Origin: Anaerolineae bacterium
GTDB taxonomy: Bacteria > Chloroflexota > Anaerolineae > Anaerolineales > Villigracilaceae
Assembly (NCBI GenBank): GCA_003130845.1
Contig: QEXW01000129.1
Location: forward strand, 1 to 60,276
Reading direction: 5' to 3'
Length of the DNA: 60,276 nucleotides
In this document: piece after piece, positions 52,559 to 60,276 of the stretch
Numbering within the stretch: position 1 is the stretch's first letter
Layout: every line of letters begins with the position of its first letter
Program-made: the position numbers and the translations under genes
Notes under the pieces: generated by a model
Databases searched by the model: none
What the model saw: the letters and a program-made list of their open reading frames with translations, nothing else
Told to the model about the DNA's origin: nothing

Positions 52559-53872
52559 CTATTTTGGCATTTCAACCGAATAGGGCTGACGTGCCATGTC
52601 GTTTTGCGCGCCCCAACGCTTGGCTTGCTGTTTCCAGCCCAGACCGCCCATCAAGCGGTACAGCCAGGCGGGGATGAAGGGCTTTTCGATGAATTTCTGC
52701 GCTTCAGCCGGGATGGGCTGACCCTGCGCCAGCGACTCGGCGGCGCGTTCGATTGCCTTCTTGAGCGGGATGACCTGACCGCCCGCTTCGTTCAGCGGCG
52801 TGCCATGCACCATCCCTTCACCTGCCCCCAGCGCCAGGCTGCCAAGCCACTGCAGGCCGGTTTCGGTTGCAAATTCGGCGCAGATGGCGAGAGCATTGGC
52901 ATTGTGCCGCCACTCCGGAAATCCGCAGTTGGCGAGCGCGGCGAATCCCTGGCCGGGGGTGGAATGCGTGCTTCGGTGGGCGGCGAGCCGCTCCAGCAGC
53001 AGGATGACCGGCGCAGGCAGGGTATCCACATAGAGTGGAAAGGCGAGGACGGTCAGGTCGGCAGAATCCACTTGTTCCAACAGAGATTCCATTTTTTGCG
53101 GGTTGTTCAGAAGCGGGTAGATGGGAACGGTCTCGGTTTCCAGACCGCGCGCGGCGAGTTGTTCCATCAGATATGCGCCGATGGCGTGCGAGGTGCTTTT
53201 GCGTCCGCGCGGACTGCCCACCAGCAGGAGGGCGCGGCGCGGGGCAGATGCCTGAGCGGGGGAAACATTTGGGGATGGCAGAACAGGCGCGGGAGCGGTC
53301 TGGCGGCGGGAGATTGCCCGCAGCGCCGATTCGATTTGCGCGGTGAGATTCTCATCCGCCGGATTACCCGTCACCATCTCACAATGCGCGGCTTGGGCAT
53401 AAAAGTTCAGGCTGTTGCGCCAAACCAGATGCTTGAAGATGTTTTCGGCGGCGGGGTTCGGCGCGGATTGCCACCCAATGACCAGGAAATCGGGGTAGCG
53501 CTCGTAGCGCCGGGTGTGATGCGTTTCGCCGTTGAGGGTGGTGAAGAACGGCGCGATGTTTTGAATCTGATGGTCAACGGCTTTTTTGAGCGTGGCGCTA
53601 TACCCGCCAAAGGTGATGGGCGTGAGGTAAATGAGCAGGTCGGCCTGGATGATGGCGGCGGCGATGGTACGGTTGTCATCATCGGTGTTGCACACGCCGG
53701 GGCGGCGCACCCAGCAGAAGAAATCTCCGGCGCAGTTGCCGATTTTGTTTTCGCGCAGCGTGAAGAGTTCCAGCGCGTGGTGTTGCGCGTTGAGTTGACG
53801 CAGCAGTTCGTCGCGCACGCGTTGACCAAGCGCGTCATGGGCGGTTGAGCCGTCTAAAAGGGTGATTTTCAT
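52559..53872 (-). CDS. tandem flavodoxin-like NAD(P)H:FMN reductase fusion
   Basis: 437 aa with two flavodoxin-fold reductase modules in one chain. The first (about 1-185) has LLDGSTAHDALGQRV at the phosphate loop, a cysteine pair region and LTPITFGGYSATLKKAVDH. The second (about 210-400) has LLLVGSPRGRKSTSHAIGAYL and FPLYVDTLPAPVILLLERL. A Pro/Ala-rich linker joins them. Two FMN sites in one polypeptide could pass electrons or act on two substrates. It is the first enzyme gene behind the TetR regulator. Confidence 0.87.
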   Translation of the reverse strand: MKITLLDGSTAHDALGQRVRDELLRQLNAQHHALELFTLRENKIGNCAGDFFCWVRRPGVCNTDDDNRTIAAAIIQADLLIYLTPITFGGYSATLKKAVDHQIQNIAPFFTTLNGETHHTRRYERYPDFLVIGWQSAPNPAAENIFKHLVWRNSLNFYAQAAHCEMVTGNPADENLTAQIESALRAISRRQTAPAPVLPSPNVSPAQASAPRRALLLVGSPRGRKSTSHAIGAYLMEQLAARGLETETVPIYPLLNNPQKMESLLEQVDSADLTVLAFPLYVDTLPAPVILLLERLAAHRSTHSTPGQGFAALANCGFPEWRHNANALAICAEFATETGLQWLGSLALGAGEGMVHGTPLNEAGGQVIPLKKAIERAAESLAQGQPIPAEAQKFIEKPFIPAWLYRLMGGLGWKQQAKRWGAQNDMARQPYSVEMPK

Positions 53873-53884
53873 GTGGTTGTCCTT

Positions 53885-54574
53885 TCAGAACAAAAAGAAC
53901 TGTTTTTTGAGGGACTGCATTTCATACTCGTACAACGCTGCGCCATCGGGTCCAAACGGAGGGATTTGCCGTCCAATTTCCAGCGAGACCAGCCCATGCA
54001 CCCGCGCCCAGATGAGAATGGCAACGGACAGACTGAGGGGGTCGTAATCGCCGCCGAACTGCTTCCACATTTCAAAGGCAGGGATGAAATCCGGGTGAAC
54101 GGAGGGAAAGCCGGGGGCGTTCAACTGCCCGTTCTGGCGCAGCGCGTCCACCACGCTGACCAGGGCGCTGAGGGAACGCGCCGCCGAGGGCAGCACTTGT
54201 TCCATCGGCGCTACATAGCCGGGGATGGGCGTGCCGAAGATGAGTTGGTAGCGCTCCGGGTAGGTGAGCGCCCATTGGCGGTAGGCGTGACCGATGGCTT
54301 CCATGCGCCCGTTCAGGTCGTCGGCTGGGATGGAATCGCGCGCCGCCAGTTGGGCATCGCCGAAGGTGGTGTAGGCTTCGATGATGAGCGCCGTTACCAG
54401 CGCGTCGCGGTCGGGGTAGTAGTTGTAGATGGCCGGGGCGGTGATGCCCAGGTCGCGGGCAATGGCTCTCAGGCTGAGCGCTGGCGCACCATGTTCGGCA
54501 ATCTGCCGCCAGGCGGCATCTAAAATGGCGCGTTGCAAGTTGGGGGTTTGTTGTGATTTGACAGGACGTGCCAT
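53885..54574 (-). CDS. TetR family regulator
   Basis: 229 aa. N-terminal HTH AILDAAWRQIAEHGAPALSLRAIARDLGITAPAIYNYYPDRDAL is described here by its parts: the recognition helix region is ITAPAIYNYYPDRD. The C-terminal half (about 90-220) matches the WHG-type TetR ligand domain (YPERYQLIFGTPIPGY). It heads a six-gene oxidoreductase operon and its promoter is covered by a perfect 45-bp palindrome, so it should be autorepressed and induced by an organic ligand. Confidence 0.94.
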   Translation of the reverse strand: MARPVKSQQTPNLQRAILDAAWRQIAEHGAPALSLRAIARDLGITAPAIYNYYPDRDALVTALIIEAYTTFGDAQLAARDSIPADDLNGRMEAIGHAYRQWALTYPERYQLIFGTPIPGYVAPMEQVLPSAARSLSALVSVVDALRQNGQLNAPGFPSVHPDFIPAFEMWKQFGGDYDPLSLSVAILIWARVHGLVSLEIGRQIPPFGPDGAALYEYEMQSLKKQFFLF

Positions 54575-54590
54575 AGTTTCATCCTTGATG

Positions 54591-54646
54591 AAATAAACAC
54601 TGTATATTTATTCTGTAAATATACAGTGTTTATTTTTATTTGTCAA
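54591..54646 (-). promoter_or_regulatory. TetR promoter (TTGACA-17-TATATT) within a 45-bp perfect palindrome
   Basis: On the minus strand TTGACA (54641-54646) and TATATT (54618-54623) are 17 bp apart, near-ideal for sigma-70. Two 20-bp arms (AAATAAACACTGTATATTTA and its exact complement) with a 5-bp spacer occupy 54591-54635. They cover the -10 box and the predicted start, leaving 16 bp before the TetR ATG. Confidence 0.92.
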
Positions 54647-54658
54647 GAGGCAAAAATC

Positions 54659-54696
54659 AAACCGCTCCGCAGGCGGAAAGACCTTTGTAGCGGTTT
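54659..54696 (-). terminator. probable terminator of the Ca2+ ATPase gene
   Basis: An 8-bp outer stem (AAACCGCT/AGCGGTTT) with an inner CCGC-AG-GCGG stem is followed by GATTTTTG on the minus strand, 22 bp after the ATPase stop. Confidence 0.55.
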
Positions 54697-54717
54697 TGGT
54701 ATGAAATGCATTTGCTC

Positions 54718-57627
54718 TTACGCTTTTTGTCTGCGCAGGAAGAATTTGGTGATTTCTTCGGCAATAGCTGGGGTGAGTGCTAAGCCGATGACCACTGCCC
54801 ATTCGCGCGCGGAGGGGTTGTGGGTGTTGAAGATGGGTTGCAGGAAAGGAATGGTGCAAACCAGAATGAGAAGCGTCATCGAAGCGCCGACAGCATATTG
54901 CATCCATTTGTTAGAAAATACGCCAAGGGTGAAGATTGAAGCGCGTTCGGAGCGCACCGTGTAGGCGCGGAAGAGTTCGGCCATAGAAAGCGTCAGGAAG
55001 GCCATCGTTTCAGCGGTCTGCACATCGTATTGCGCCCAGTTGAATCCACTGAACAGGGTGGTGAGCGGGTTGAAGCCCAGTTCCCAATATAGCCCCACCA
55101 GGAATGCGGTGAGCACTGCGCCGGTTTGCATGATGGTCTGGACAAGGATGCCGGTTCGCATGGGGCCGTTGATGATGGGCTCATCCTTGGGGCGCGGTTT
55201 TTGCTGCATGATGTCGGGGTCGCCCTTTTCCATGGCTAAGGCCAAGGCGGGAGCGCCATCGGTCACCAGGTTGAGCCAGAGCAGTTGAATGGCGGTGAGC
55301 GGTGCGGGCAGGCCGGCCAGCGTTGCCAAGAAGATAATCATAATCTCGGCTACGTTGCTGGAGAGTAAGAAAAAGACGAATTTGCGGATGTTCGAGTAAA
55401 TGATGCGCCCTTGTTCGACAGCGGAAACAATGCTGGCGTAGTTGTCATCGGTCAAGACCATATCTGCCGCGCCTTTGGCGACATCGGTGCCGGTGATGCC
55501 CATCGCCACACCAATATCGGCGCGTTTGATGGCCGGGGCATCGTTCACGCCATCGCCGGTCATGGCGACGATTTGGTTGTTGGCCTGTAACGCATCTACG
55601 ATGCGCATTTTGTGTTCGGGTGAGACACGCGCAAAGACATCGGTTTCCATAACGGTTTTCTTGAGTTGTTCATCGCTCTGCGCATCCAATTCTGCGCCGG
55701 CCAGCACCTGATGGCCGGGTCGTAACAGGCCGATTTCCTCCGCAATGGCGCGGGCGGTGTTCGGGAAGTCGCCGGTAATCATGACGGTGCGAATGCCGGC
55801 TTGCATTGCTTTTTGCAAGGCGGGTTTCACTTCCTGGCGTGGCGGGTCAATCATGCCAATTAGGCCGACGAACACCAGGTCTTTTTCTACCATTTCGGGG
55901 GTCAGGTCGGTTTCCGGCACATCCCGGTCCAGCCGGTAGGCGACGCCTAGCACGCGCAGCGCGTCGCGCGTCATGCTGTCGTTGGCTGCTAAAATTTTTT
56001 GTCGCACATCTTCAGTGAGAGGAGCGGTTTGGTCATCCATTTTTTGATAGCGCGTGCACAATTTTAGGACGACATCGGGTGCGCCTTTGACGGCGACCAC
56101 ATCCCAATCTTTGACCGTTGCAGTATCGTAGAAGGGGGATGGGTCGTCGGGATGTGGGTCGAGAATGCTATGCACGGTCACCATGCGTTTGCGTTCGGAA
56201 TCGAACGGAATCTCGCTCTCACGCGGGTAGGCCTTATCCAGAGCATAGTGCGCCACTCCGGCTTTTTCGGCGGCCACAATTAGCGCGGCTTCGGTTGGGT
56301 CGCCGATGACACGGGCTTTTTGCTCGCTCGCTTCGACTTCGGCATCATTGTTGAGCGCGCCCAGCCAGAGTGTGGTCAGAATGGCGGGGTATTGTTTTAG
56401 GTTGGCCGTCTTGCCATCTACCAAGAAATCTCCATGGGGTGTGTAGCCAGTGCCGGTGACACTGATAAATTGCCCATCGGCCCAGATGCGGGTGACAGTC
56501 ATTTCATTTTGGGTGAGGGTGCCGGTTTTATCCGAGCAAATGACAGTGGCCGAGCCGAGCGTTTCTACCGAGGAAAGTTTGCGGATGAGGGCGTGTCGCT
56601 TAATCATTTCCTGCATTCCCAAGGCGAGGGAAATGGTTACGACGGCCGGCAAACCTTCTGGCACGGCAGCAATTGCCAGGCTGACGGCAATCATAAAAAC
56701 GTCTGTGATTTCTTTGACGTATTCGCTCAAGTATTCCAATGGTGTTCGGAAAAGCAAGCCGATGTCGGTGCGGTTAACGACAGCCACCACAAAGACGACC
56801 GCAACCAGAATCAGCGCGGCAATGCTGAGCGTTTTTCCCAGCTCGTCTAAGCGTTTTTGAAGCGGGGTTTCTTCGGTTTCTACATTTTGAAGCATTTCGG
56901 CAATCAATCCCAGTTGGGTCTTCATGCCGGTTGCGGTCACCACGCCTTTGCCGCGCCCATACGCGACGGTGGTCCCCATGAAAGCGGTGTTCTTTCGGTC
57001 GCCTAGGGGGGCTTCGGGGTCTAACTGCATGGCAGCATTTTTCTGCACGGCCAGCGATTCGCCGGTCAGAGAAGCTTCTTCAATGCGCAGGTTGACGGCT
57101 TCGAGCAGACGTACATCGGCCGGGATGAAATTGCCGGCCTCGAGAAAGACGATGTCGCCAGGAACCAATTGGTGCGCCGGAATGGTCATCCGTCGCCCAT
57201 CGCGCAAGACCTGGGCTTCGGGCGCAGCCAGTTTTTTGAGGGCTGCCAGCGCTTCTTCGGCGCGTTTTTCTTGGATGATGCCCAGGGTGGCATTCAAGAT
57301 AACAATCGCAATGATTGCTGCGGCATCTATAAATTCGGCCGTTGAACCGGTCTTTTGGTATTCACCCCAGCCGATAATGCCAGAGATGATGGCAGCTACA
57401 ATCAGCAACATGACGACGAAATCGCTGATTTGCTCCCAGAGCAAGGCAAGGAAGCCTGGGCGGGGTGCTTCGGTGAGTTGATTGGGGCCGAATTCAGCCA
57501 GGCGTTTTTCCGCTTCTTCGCTGGTCAAACCGTTTTCAGCGACGTTTAGTCGGATTAGCACTTCCTGTGGTGAGAGGGTATGCCAATTTTCTGTTCGTGA
57601 AGGAGAAAGGGGGGGAGTTTGTACCAT
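54718..57627 (-). CDS. P2-type Ca2+-transporting ATPase (SERCA/PMCA-like)
   Basis: 969 aa. N-terminal cation ATPase domain (about 15-85), then helices M1-M10. Motifs are TGES in the actuator, PEGLP in M4 ([12 protein letters not shown]), the phosphorylation site [41 protein letters not shown] and the M6 stretch [18 protein letters not shown] with conserved Asp for Ca2+. It probably exports Ca2+, with Mn2+ possible. The C terminus is short and lacks a calmodulin-like regulator. No strong ribosome binding site is seen before ATG 57627. Confidence 0.94.
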   Translation of the reverse strand: MVQTPPLSPSRTENWHTLSPQEVLIRLNVAENGLTSEEAEKRLAEFGPNQLTEAPRPGFLALLWEQISDFVVMLLIVAAIISGIIGWGEYQKTGSTAEFIDAAAIIAIVILNATLGIIQEKRAEEALAALKKLAAPEAQVLRDGRRMTIPAHQLVPGDIVFLEAGNFIPADVRLLEAVNLRIEEASLTGESLAVQKNAAMQLDPEAPLGDRKNTAFMGTTVAYGRGKGVVTATGMKTQLGLIAEMLQNVETEETPLQKRLDELGKTLSIAALILVAVVFVVAVVNRTDIGLLFRTPLEYLSEYVKEITDVFMIAVSLAIAAVPEGLPAVVTISLALGMQEMIKRHALIRKLSSVETLGSATVICSDKTGTLTQNEMTVTRIWADGQFISVTGTGYTPHGDFLVDGKTANLKQYPAILTTLWLGALNNDAEVEASEQKARVIGDPTEAALIVAAEKAGVAHYALDKAYPRESEIPFDSERKRMVTVHSILDPHPDDPSPFYDTATVKDWDVVAVKGAPDVVLKLCTRYQKMDDQTAPLTEDVRQKILAANDSMTRDALRVLGVAYRLDRDVPETDLTPEMVEKDLVFVGLIGMIDPPRQEVKPALQKAMQAGIRTVMITGDFPNTARAIAEEIGLLRPGHQVLAGAELDAQSDEQLKKTVMETDVFARVSPEHKMRIVDALQANNQIVAMTGDGVNDAPAIKRADIGVAMGITGTDVAKGAADMVLTDDNYASIVSAVEQGRIIYSNIRKFVFFLLSSNVAEIMIIFLATLAGLPAPLTAIQLLWLNLVTDGAPALALAMEKGDPDIMQQKPRPKDEPIINGPMRTGILVQTIMQTGAVLTAFLVGLYWELGFNPLTTLFSGFNWAQYDVQTAETMAFLTLSMAELFRAYTVRSERASIFTLGVFSNKWMQYAVGASMTLLILVCTIPFLQPIFNTHNPSAREWAVVIGLALTPAIAEEITKFFLRRQKA

Positions 57628-57765
57628 ACTGGGAAGGCTCCATACAAGATTTAATTGCTGTTCTATTGCCAGTCTAGCACTGGCAGCAGAGCATAGATAA
57701 CAAATAGCCTCCTCCCAGATGGGAAGAGGGGTTCTTTAGAATCCACTTGCGCATAAGTGTAGATA

Positions 57766-57827
57766 AACACCGTTGGCGTTTCACGTCAGGATTGTAATCC
57801 TTTCTTGGCGAATACGCCAACGGTGTT
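57766..57827. repeat. nested inverted repeat between glgC and the Ca2+ ATPase gene
   Basis: A perfect 14-bp outer stem (AACACCGTTGGCGT and its complement, arms 57766-57779 and 57814-57827) encloses a 34-nt loop that contains a second perfect 6-bp stem (AGGATT-GT-AATCCT, 57788-57801). No T run follows on the minus strand. A third small palindrome, CACTT-N6-AAGTG, lies at 57744-57759. It is not a simple terminator. The rest of the 235-bp gap shows no gene. Confidence 0.7.
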
Positions 57828-57862
57828 GTGTGGGCGTTTTAGGATGACATTTGTCACCAGTT

Positions 57863-59128
57863 TCAGGCTTCGGGGTCTATTTTGGTGTTGGGCAAAATGG
57901 TTGTGTCTTTGGGGATGACGACAATGCCATCGCGCACAACCCAAGTGCCGGCGTCTATATCTGTGCCGCGCGGGAAGGGTTTGATGATTGTCCCTTCGCC
58001 GATGCGCACGTTTTTATCCAAGATGGCGCCCTCGATGTGGCACTTTGCCCCGATTCCAAGCGGGACCTCGTTCTTGCGGCGGGTGGGACCGTCGTAGTAA
58101 TCTGCACCCATTACGATGCTGTCTTTGACGGTAGCGCCTGGCCCAATATGCGCACGTAAGCCGATGACCGAGTTGACAATGGTGGATTTAATCACCCGGC
58201 AGCCTTCAGACATTAACACGTCTTTCAGTTTGCTGTCTTCTACTTGCGAGCCAGGCAAGATGCGCGGGTTGGTGTAAATCGGGCGTTCTGGGTCGAAGAA
58301 ACTGAATTCGGCGTCGGGAGAGGCCAGTTCTAGGTTGGTATCATAGAAGGAACGAATCGTTCCGATGTCGCGCCAGTAGCCATCGAAGTTGTAGCCAAAG
58401 ACAACGTGCGTGCGAATGGCGTTGGGGATGACCTGGCTGCCGAAATCATCATGGTCGGGGAAGTTGGTGAGCAGGTCAATGAGCACCGAAGTCTTAAAGA
58501 CGTAAATGCCCATCGAGCCGAGGAAGGGGCGCTCGGGGTCATCGGGCCGGCTGACCAGCTGCGCCTGAAGGGCTGGTTCTTTGGGTTTTTCTACAAAAGC
58601 CGAAATGCGCCCATCTTCTCCGACTTTGAGAATGCCAAAGCGCGAGGCTTCTTTCTTCAGAACGGGCTGCACGGCAACGGTGATGTCGCAATCATGCTCC
58701 CAATGGAACTTGAGGAAGCCGGTGTAATCCATGCGGTAGAGATGGTCACCCGCCAGGATAAGCACGTCTTTGGCGTCAGATGCAATAATTTCACGGATTT
58801 GCTTGCGCACGGCATCGGCCGAGCCCTGGTACCAGTCTTCACTTTGCAGGGTTTGCTCGGCAGCCAGGATTTGCACCGAGCCGGTGTGGAAGTTATCAAA
58901 GTGATAGGTGCGGGTGATGTGTCGGTTGAGCGAAACGGAGTGAAATTGCGTGAGGACCGCAATGTTGTAGATGCGCGAGTTGATGCAGTTGCTGATGGGA
59001 ATGTCAATCAGTCGGTACTTTCCGGCAATCGGCACGGCGGGTTTGGAGCGCAGTTTGGTGAGGGGATACAGACGCACACCTTTGCCTCCCCCTAAGATGA
59101 CAGCCAGTACTTCGTCTAACGCGGGCAT
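57863..59128 (-). CDS. glgC: glucose-1-phosphate adenylyltransferase
   Basis: 421 aa. Makes ADP-glucose for glycogen. N-terminal nucleotidyltransferase motif GGGKGVRLYPLTKLRSKPAVP, then IDIPISNCINS, GSADAVRKQI, the catalytic LAGDHLYRMDY, FVEKPKEP and GSMGIYVF; the C-terminal left-handed beta-helix follows (about 300-400). The length and allosteric regions are standard. AAGGAGG lies before ATG 59128 and a -10 box is upstream. It implies glycogen storage, although glgA and glgB are not in view. Confidence 0.95.
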   Translation of the reverse strand: MPALDEVLAVILGGGKGVRLYPLTKLRSKPAVPIAGKYRLIDIPISNCINSRIYNIAVLTQFHSVSLNRHITRTYHFDNFHTGSVQILAAEQTLQSEDWYQGSADAVRKQIREIIASDAKDVLILAGDHLYRMDYTGFLKFHWEHDCDITVAVQPVLKKEASRFGILKVGEDGRISAFVEKPKEPALQAQLVSRPDDPERPFLGSMGIYVFKTSVLIDLLTNFPDHDDFGSQVIPNAIRTHVVFGYNFDGYWRDIGTIRSFYDTNLELASPDAEFSFFDPERPIYTNPRILPGSQVEDSKLKDVLMSEGCRVIKSTIVNSVIGLRAHIGPGATVKDSIVMGADYYDGPTRRKNEVPLGIGAKCHIEGAILDKNVRIGEGTIIKPFPRGTDIDAGTWVVRDGIVVIPKDTTILPNTKIDPEA

Positions 59129-59204
59129 ACTTGCCTCCTTGTGTGATGCGCATAGGATGGATGGACGCGCCTGATTGCGCGGTGGAGAAAATGTGTATGT
59201 CTAT

Positions 59205-59210
59205 ATTATA
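59205..59210 (-). promoter_or_regulatory. -10 box (TATAAT) of glgC
   Basis: TATAAT on the minus strand predicts a start near 59198 and a leader of about 70 nt. The -35 region is weak. Confidence 0.5.
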
Positions 59211-59299
59211 AGCTTTGTATAGAAAAACTAGCTACTTGCCGGTCGAAATGATACGCCCCTCCGCCCCCGATTTCAGATAAAATAAATGCGGAGGCTGTC

Positions 59300-59653
59300 A
59301 TGAGTTTGGTCAAGACCGATGTCGCCCCGACCGGTTTCCCTCCGGTGGCCGAGACGCTGCCGCAGGTCATCGAGCGGCTGGTGCAGGAATTGAAGCCGTA
59401 TAAAATCATCCTGTTCGGCTCCTACGCCTACGGCAACCCAACGCCCGATAGCGACGTGGATTTGTTGGTGGTGTGGGACGCCCCGCCGACGCGCCGGGAA
59501 CGGGCGGAAAGGATTGCCCAGGCCTTGACGGGCCATTTCTTTCCGATGGACATCTTGAGCAAGACGCCGGCCGAATTGGAACGAGAATTGGGGGAGAATT
59601 TCTTTCTGCGGGAAATTGTTCAGCGCGGGCGGGTACTATATGAGCGCAGATGA
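59300..59653 (+). CDS. minimal nucleotidyltransferase (MNT) of an MNT/HEPN pair
   Basis: 117 aa. The Pol-beta-like motif GSYAYGNPTPDSDVDLLVVW contains GSx10DxD with both metal aspartates. GGAGG is 6 nt before ATG 59300. MNT proteins of such pairs are often antitoxins that AMPylate or oligoadenylylate the HEPN partner. The gene overlaps the HEPN gene by 14 bp, typical of a toxin-antitoxin layout. Confidence 0.9.
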   Translation: MSLVKTDVAPTGFPPVAETLPQVIERLVQELKPYKIILFGSYAYGNPTPDSDVDLLVVWDAPPTRRERAERIAQALTGHFFPMDILSKTPAELERELGENFFLREIVQRGRVLYERR

Positions 59654-60020
59654 CTGGCGAGACTGGGCGCGCTTTGCGGAGCAAGACTGGAAACTGGCCG
59701 TTTCTTTGCTGCGCCGCAAGCAGCCGGTCGCAGCGCACGTGGCTTTCATGGCCCAGCAAAGCGCTGAAAAGTGCTTCAAAGCCATGTTGCGCTCTCGACA
59801 GGTGGAGTTTCCCAAGACCCATGACCTACGGGCATTGAATAGCCTGTGCGAGCAAGCGAACATCTGGACGGGATTTCGCAGCAGTGACCTGCTGTTTCTG
59901 ACCGATTGCGCCGTGAGCGTGCGCTACCCCGGCACGGAATTGACCCTGGACGAGGCCCGCCAAGCGGTGGAGATTGCCCGCACGGTGCGCGCCTTTGCAC
60001 GGCGGTTTTTGGGGGTGTAG
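59640..60020 (+). CDS. HEPN domain protein paired with the MNT
   Basis: 126 aa, helical. The HEPN pattern DWRDWARFAEQDWKLAVSLL and AFMAQQSAEKCFKAMLRSRQVEFPKTHDL is clear. The RNase motif RX4-6H of active HEPN toxins (as in HEPT) is not evident; the THDL His is too far from an Arg. It may be a non-RNase HEPN or a substrate/partner of the MNT. ATG 59640 overlaps the MNT stop region and begins MSADDW; an upstream in-frame start lies inside the MNT gene. Confidence 0.87.
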   Translation: MSADDWRDWARFAEQDWKLAVSLLRRKQPVAAHVAFMAQQSAEKCFKAMLRSRQVEFPKTHDLRALNSLCEQANIWTGFRSSDLLFLTDCAVSVRYPGTELTLDEARQAVEIARTVRAFARRFLGV

Positions 60021-60080
60021 CATACGGTCGGCTGCCGTCGTTTTCGTGCATTCGTGGCCCCCTTCGTGGACGGTTTTGCT

Positions 60081-60276
60081 TCAACTAGAGTAAAGAGAGA
60101 GGCCAGGCGCAGGGGTAAGGGTGGCAGTGGGGAAGATGGGAGGCGGGGGGTTGCCGCCGGTGGGGCTGGGGGTGGAGAGGTCGCAGCCGCACATCAGTTG
60201 AAACTGGTTGGAGTTTGGGGGAGTGAGGCAGTAGCGGATGCTGTAGGTATTGAAGGCGCCGCAGACGCCAACATTG
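60081..60276 (-). CDS. Pro/Thr-rich protein, C-terminal end (5' truncated)
   Basis: An open minus-strand frame runs from the right edge to a TGA at 60081-60083, about 64 residues. It contains four cysteines in a compact region (VGVCGAF, IRYCLTPP, LMCGCDLS) followed by a Pro/Thr/Ser-rich tail (TGGNPPPPIFPTATLTPAP). This composition matches the surface-protein linkers elsewhere in the window. The body of the gene is outside. The gap between it and the HEPN stop holds no gene. Confidence 0.55.
   Translation of the reverse strand, partial: NVGVCGAFNTYSIRYCLTPPNSNQFQLMCGCDLSTPSPTGGNPPPPIFPTATLTPAPGLSLYSS

Noticed and set aside
52463-53848. Long open plus-strand frame (about 460 codons) opposite the flavodoxin-like fusion
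   Set aside because: It mirrors the GC-rich fusion gene, has no domain and no ribosome binding site, and the minus-strand gene has clear family motifs.

Overview
The window reads as a contiguous piece of a bacterial chromosome, most likely from the Chloroflexota (an Anaerolineae-like organism). This is inferred from the gene content: Pro/Thr-rich lipoproteins with a SLAC-type lipobox and an NBR1-like Ig domain, many GAF sensor proteins, MoeA fused to a periplasmic-binding-protein-like domain, DsrC/DsrE2 and NrfHA. No rRNA, tRNA, CRISPR array or intact insertion sequence was recognised. Genes are dense and run on both strands.

Layout. 1-5.9 kb (+): end of a CBS/CorC-type protein, gamma-glutamyltransferase, rho, a LysM/M23 cell-wall peptidase, biotin ligase and a small membrane protein. 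6.0-8.6 kb (-): gyrA, whose leader carries a perfect hairpin followed by T5. 8.7-16.6 kb (+): a lipoprotein, then a tight run nadC-nadA-nadB-SDR-DinB-UbiA-like-moeA. 16.6-18.4 kb (-): selA preceded by a membrane protein with a leaderless-type promoter. 18.6-26.3 kb (+): nitroreductase, a five-GAF histidine kinase, a response regulator fused to a kinase-like domain, and a large lipoprotein. 26.3-28.7 kb (-): a MoeA-PBP fusion overlapping a stand-alone receiver. 28.7-35.2 kb (+): an NmlR/AdhR-type MerR regulator and a likely electrophile-detoxification operon of a CMD protein, cupin, NTF2-like protein, three aldo/keto reductases, DUF2255 and an MFS transporter. 35.2-39.9 kb (-): GMC oxidoreductase, a membrane sensor kinase and a Yip1-like protein.

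39.9-48.3 kb is a respiratory, metal and sulfur block. A CmtR-like ArsR and a P1B-ATPase with an unusual Cys-Ser-Cys transmembrane motif diverge from nrfHA, the ammonia-forming nitrite reductase, which has a CRP/FNR-type site centred at about -41.5. Next come a textbook Rex-type palindrome and an ArsR-SQR-DsrC-DsrE2 operon. Two diverged copies of a small unknown gene with its upstream region lie at about 40.0-40.2 and 45.3-45.6 kb, bracketing the ATPase and nrf genes.

48.3-54.6 kb (-) is a TetR-headed redox operon with a 45-bp perfect palindromic operator over the promoter, ending in an M48 membrane protease. 54.7-59.1 kb (-) holds a P2-type Ca2+ ATPase and glgC. 59.3-60.0 kb (+) is an MNT/HEPN pair, and the window ends inside a Pro/Thr-rich protein on the minus strand.

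The most promising unusual items are the five-GAF kinase paired with a receiver-kinase fusion, the Rex/CRP-marked nitrite and sulfide block with its flanking duplicated element, the CSC-motif metal ATPase with its CmtR-like regulator, and the gyrA attenuator-like leader.
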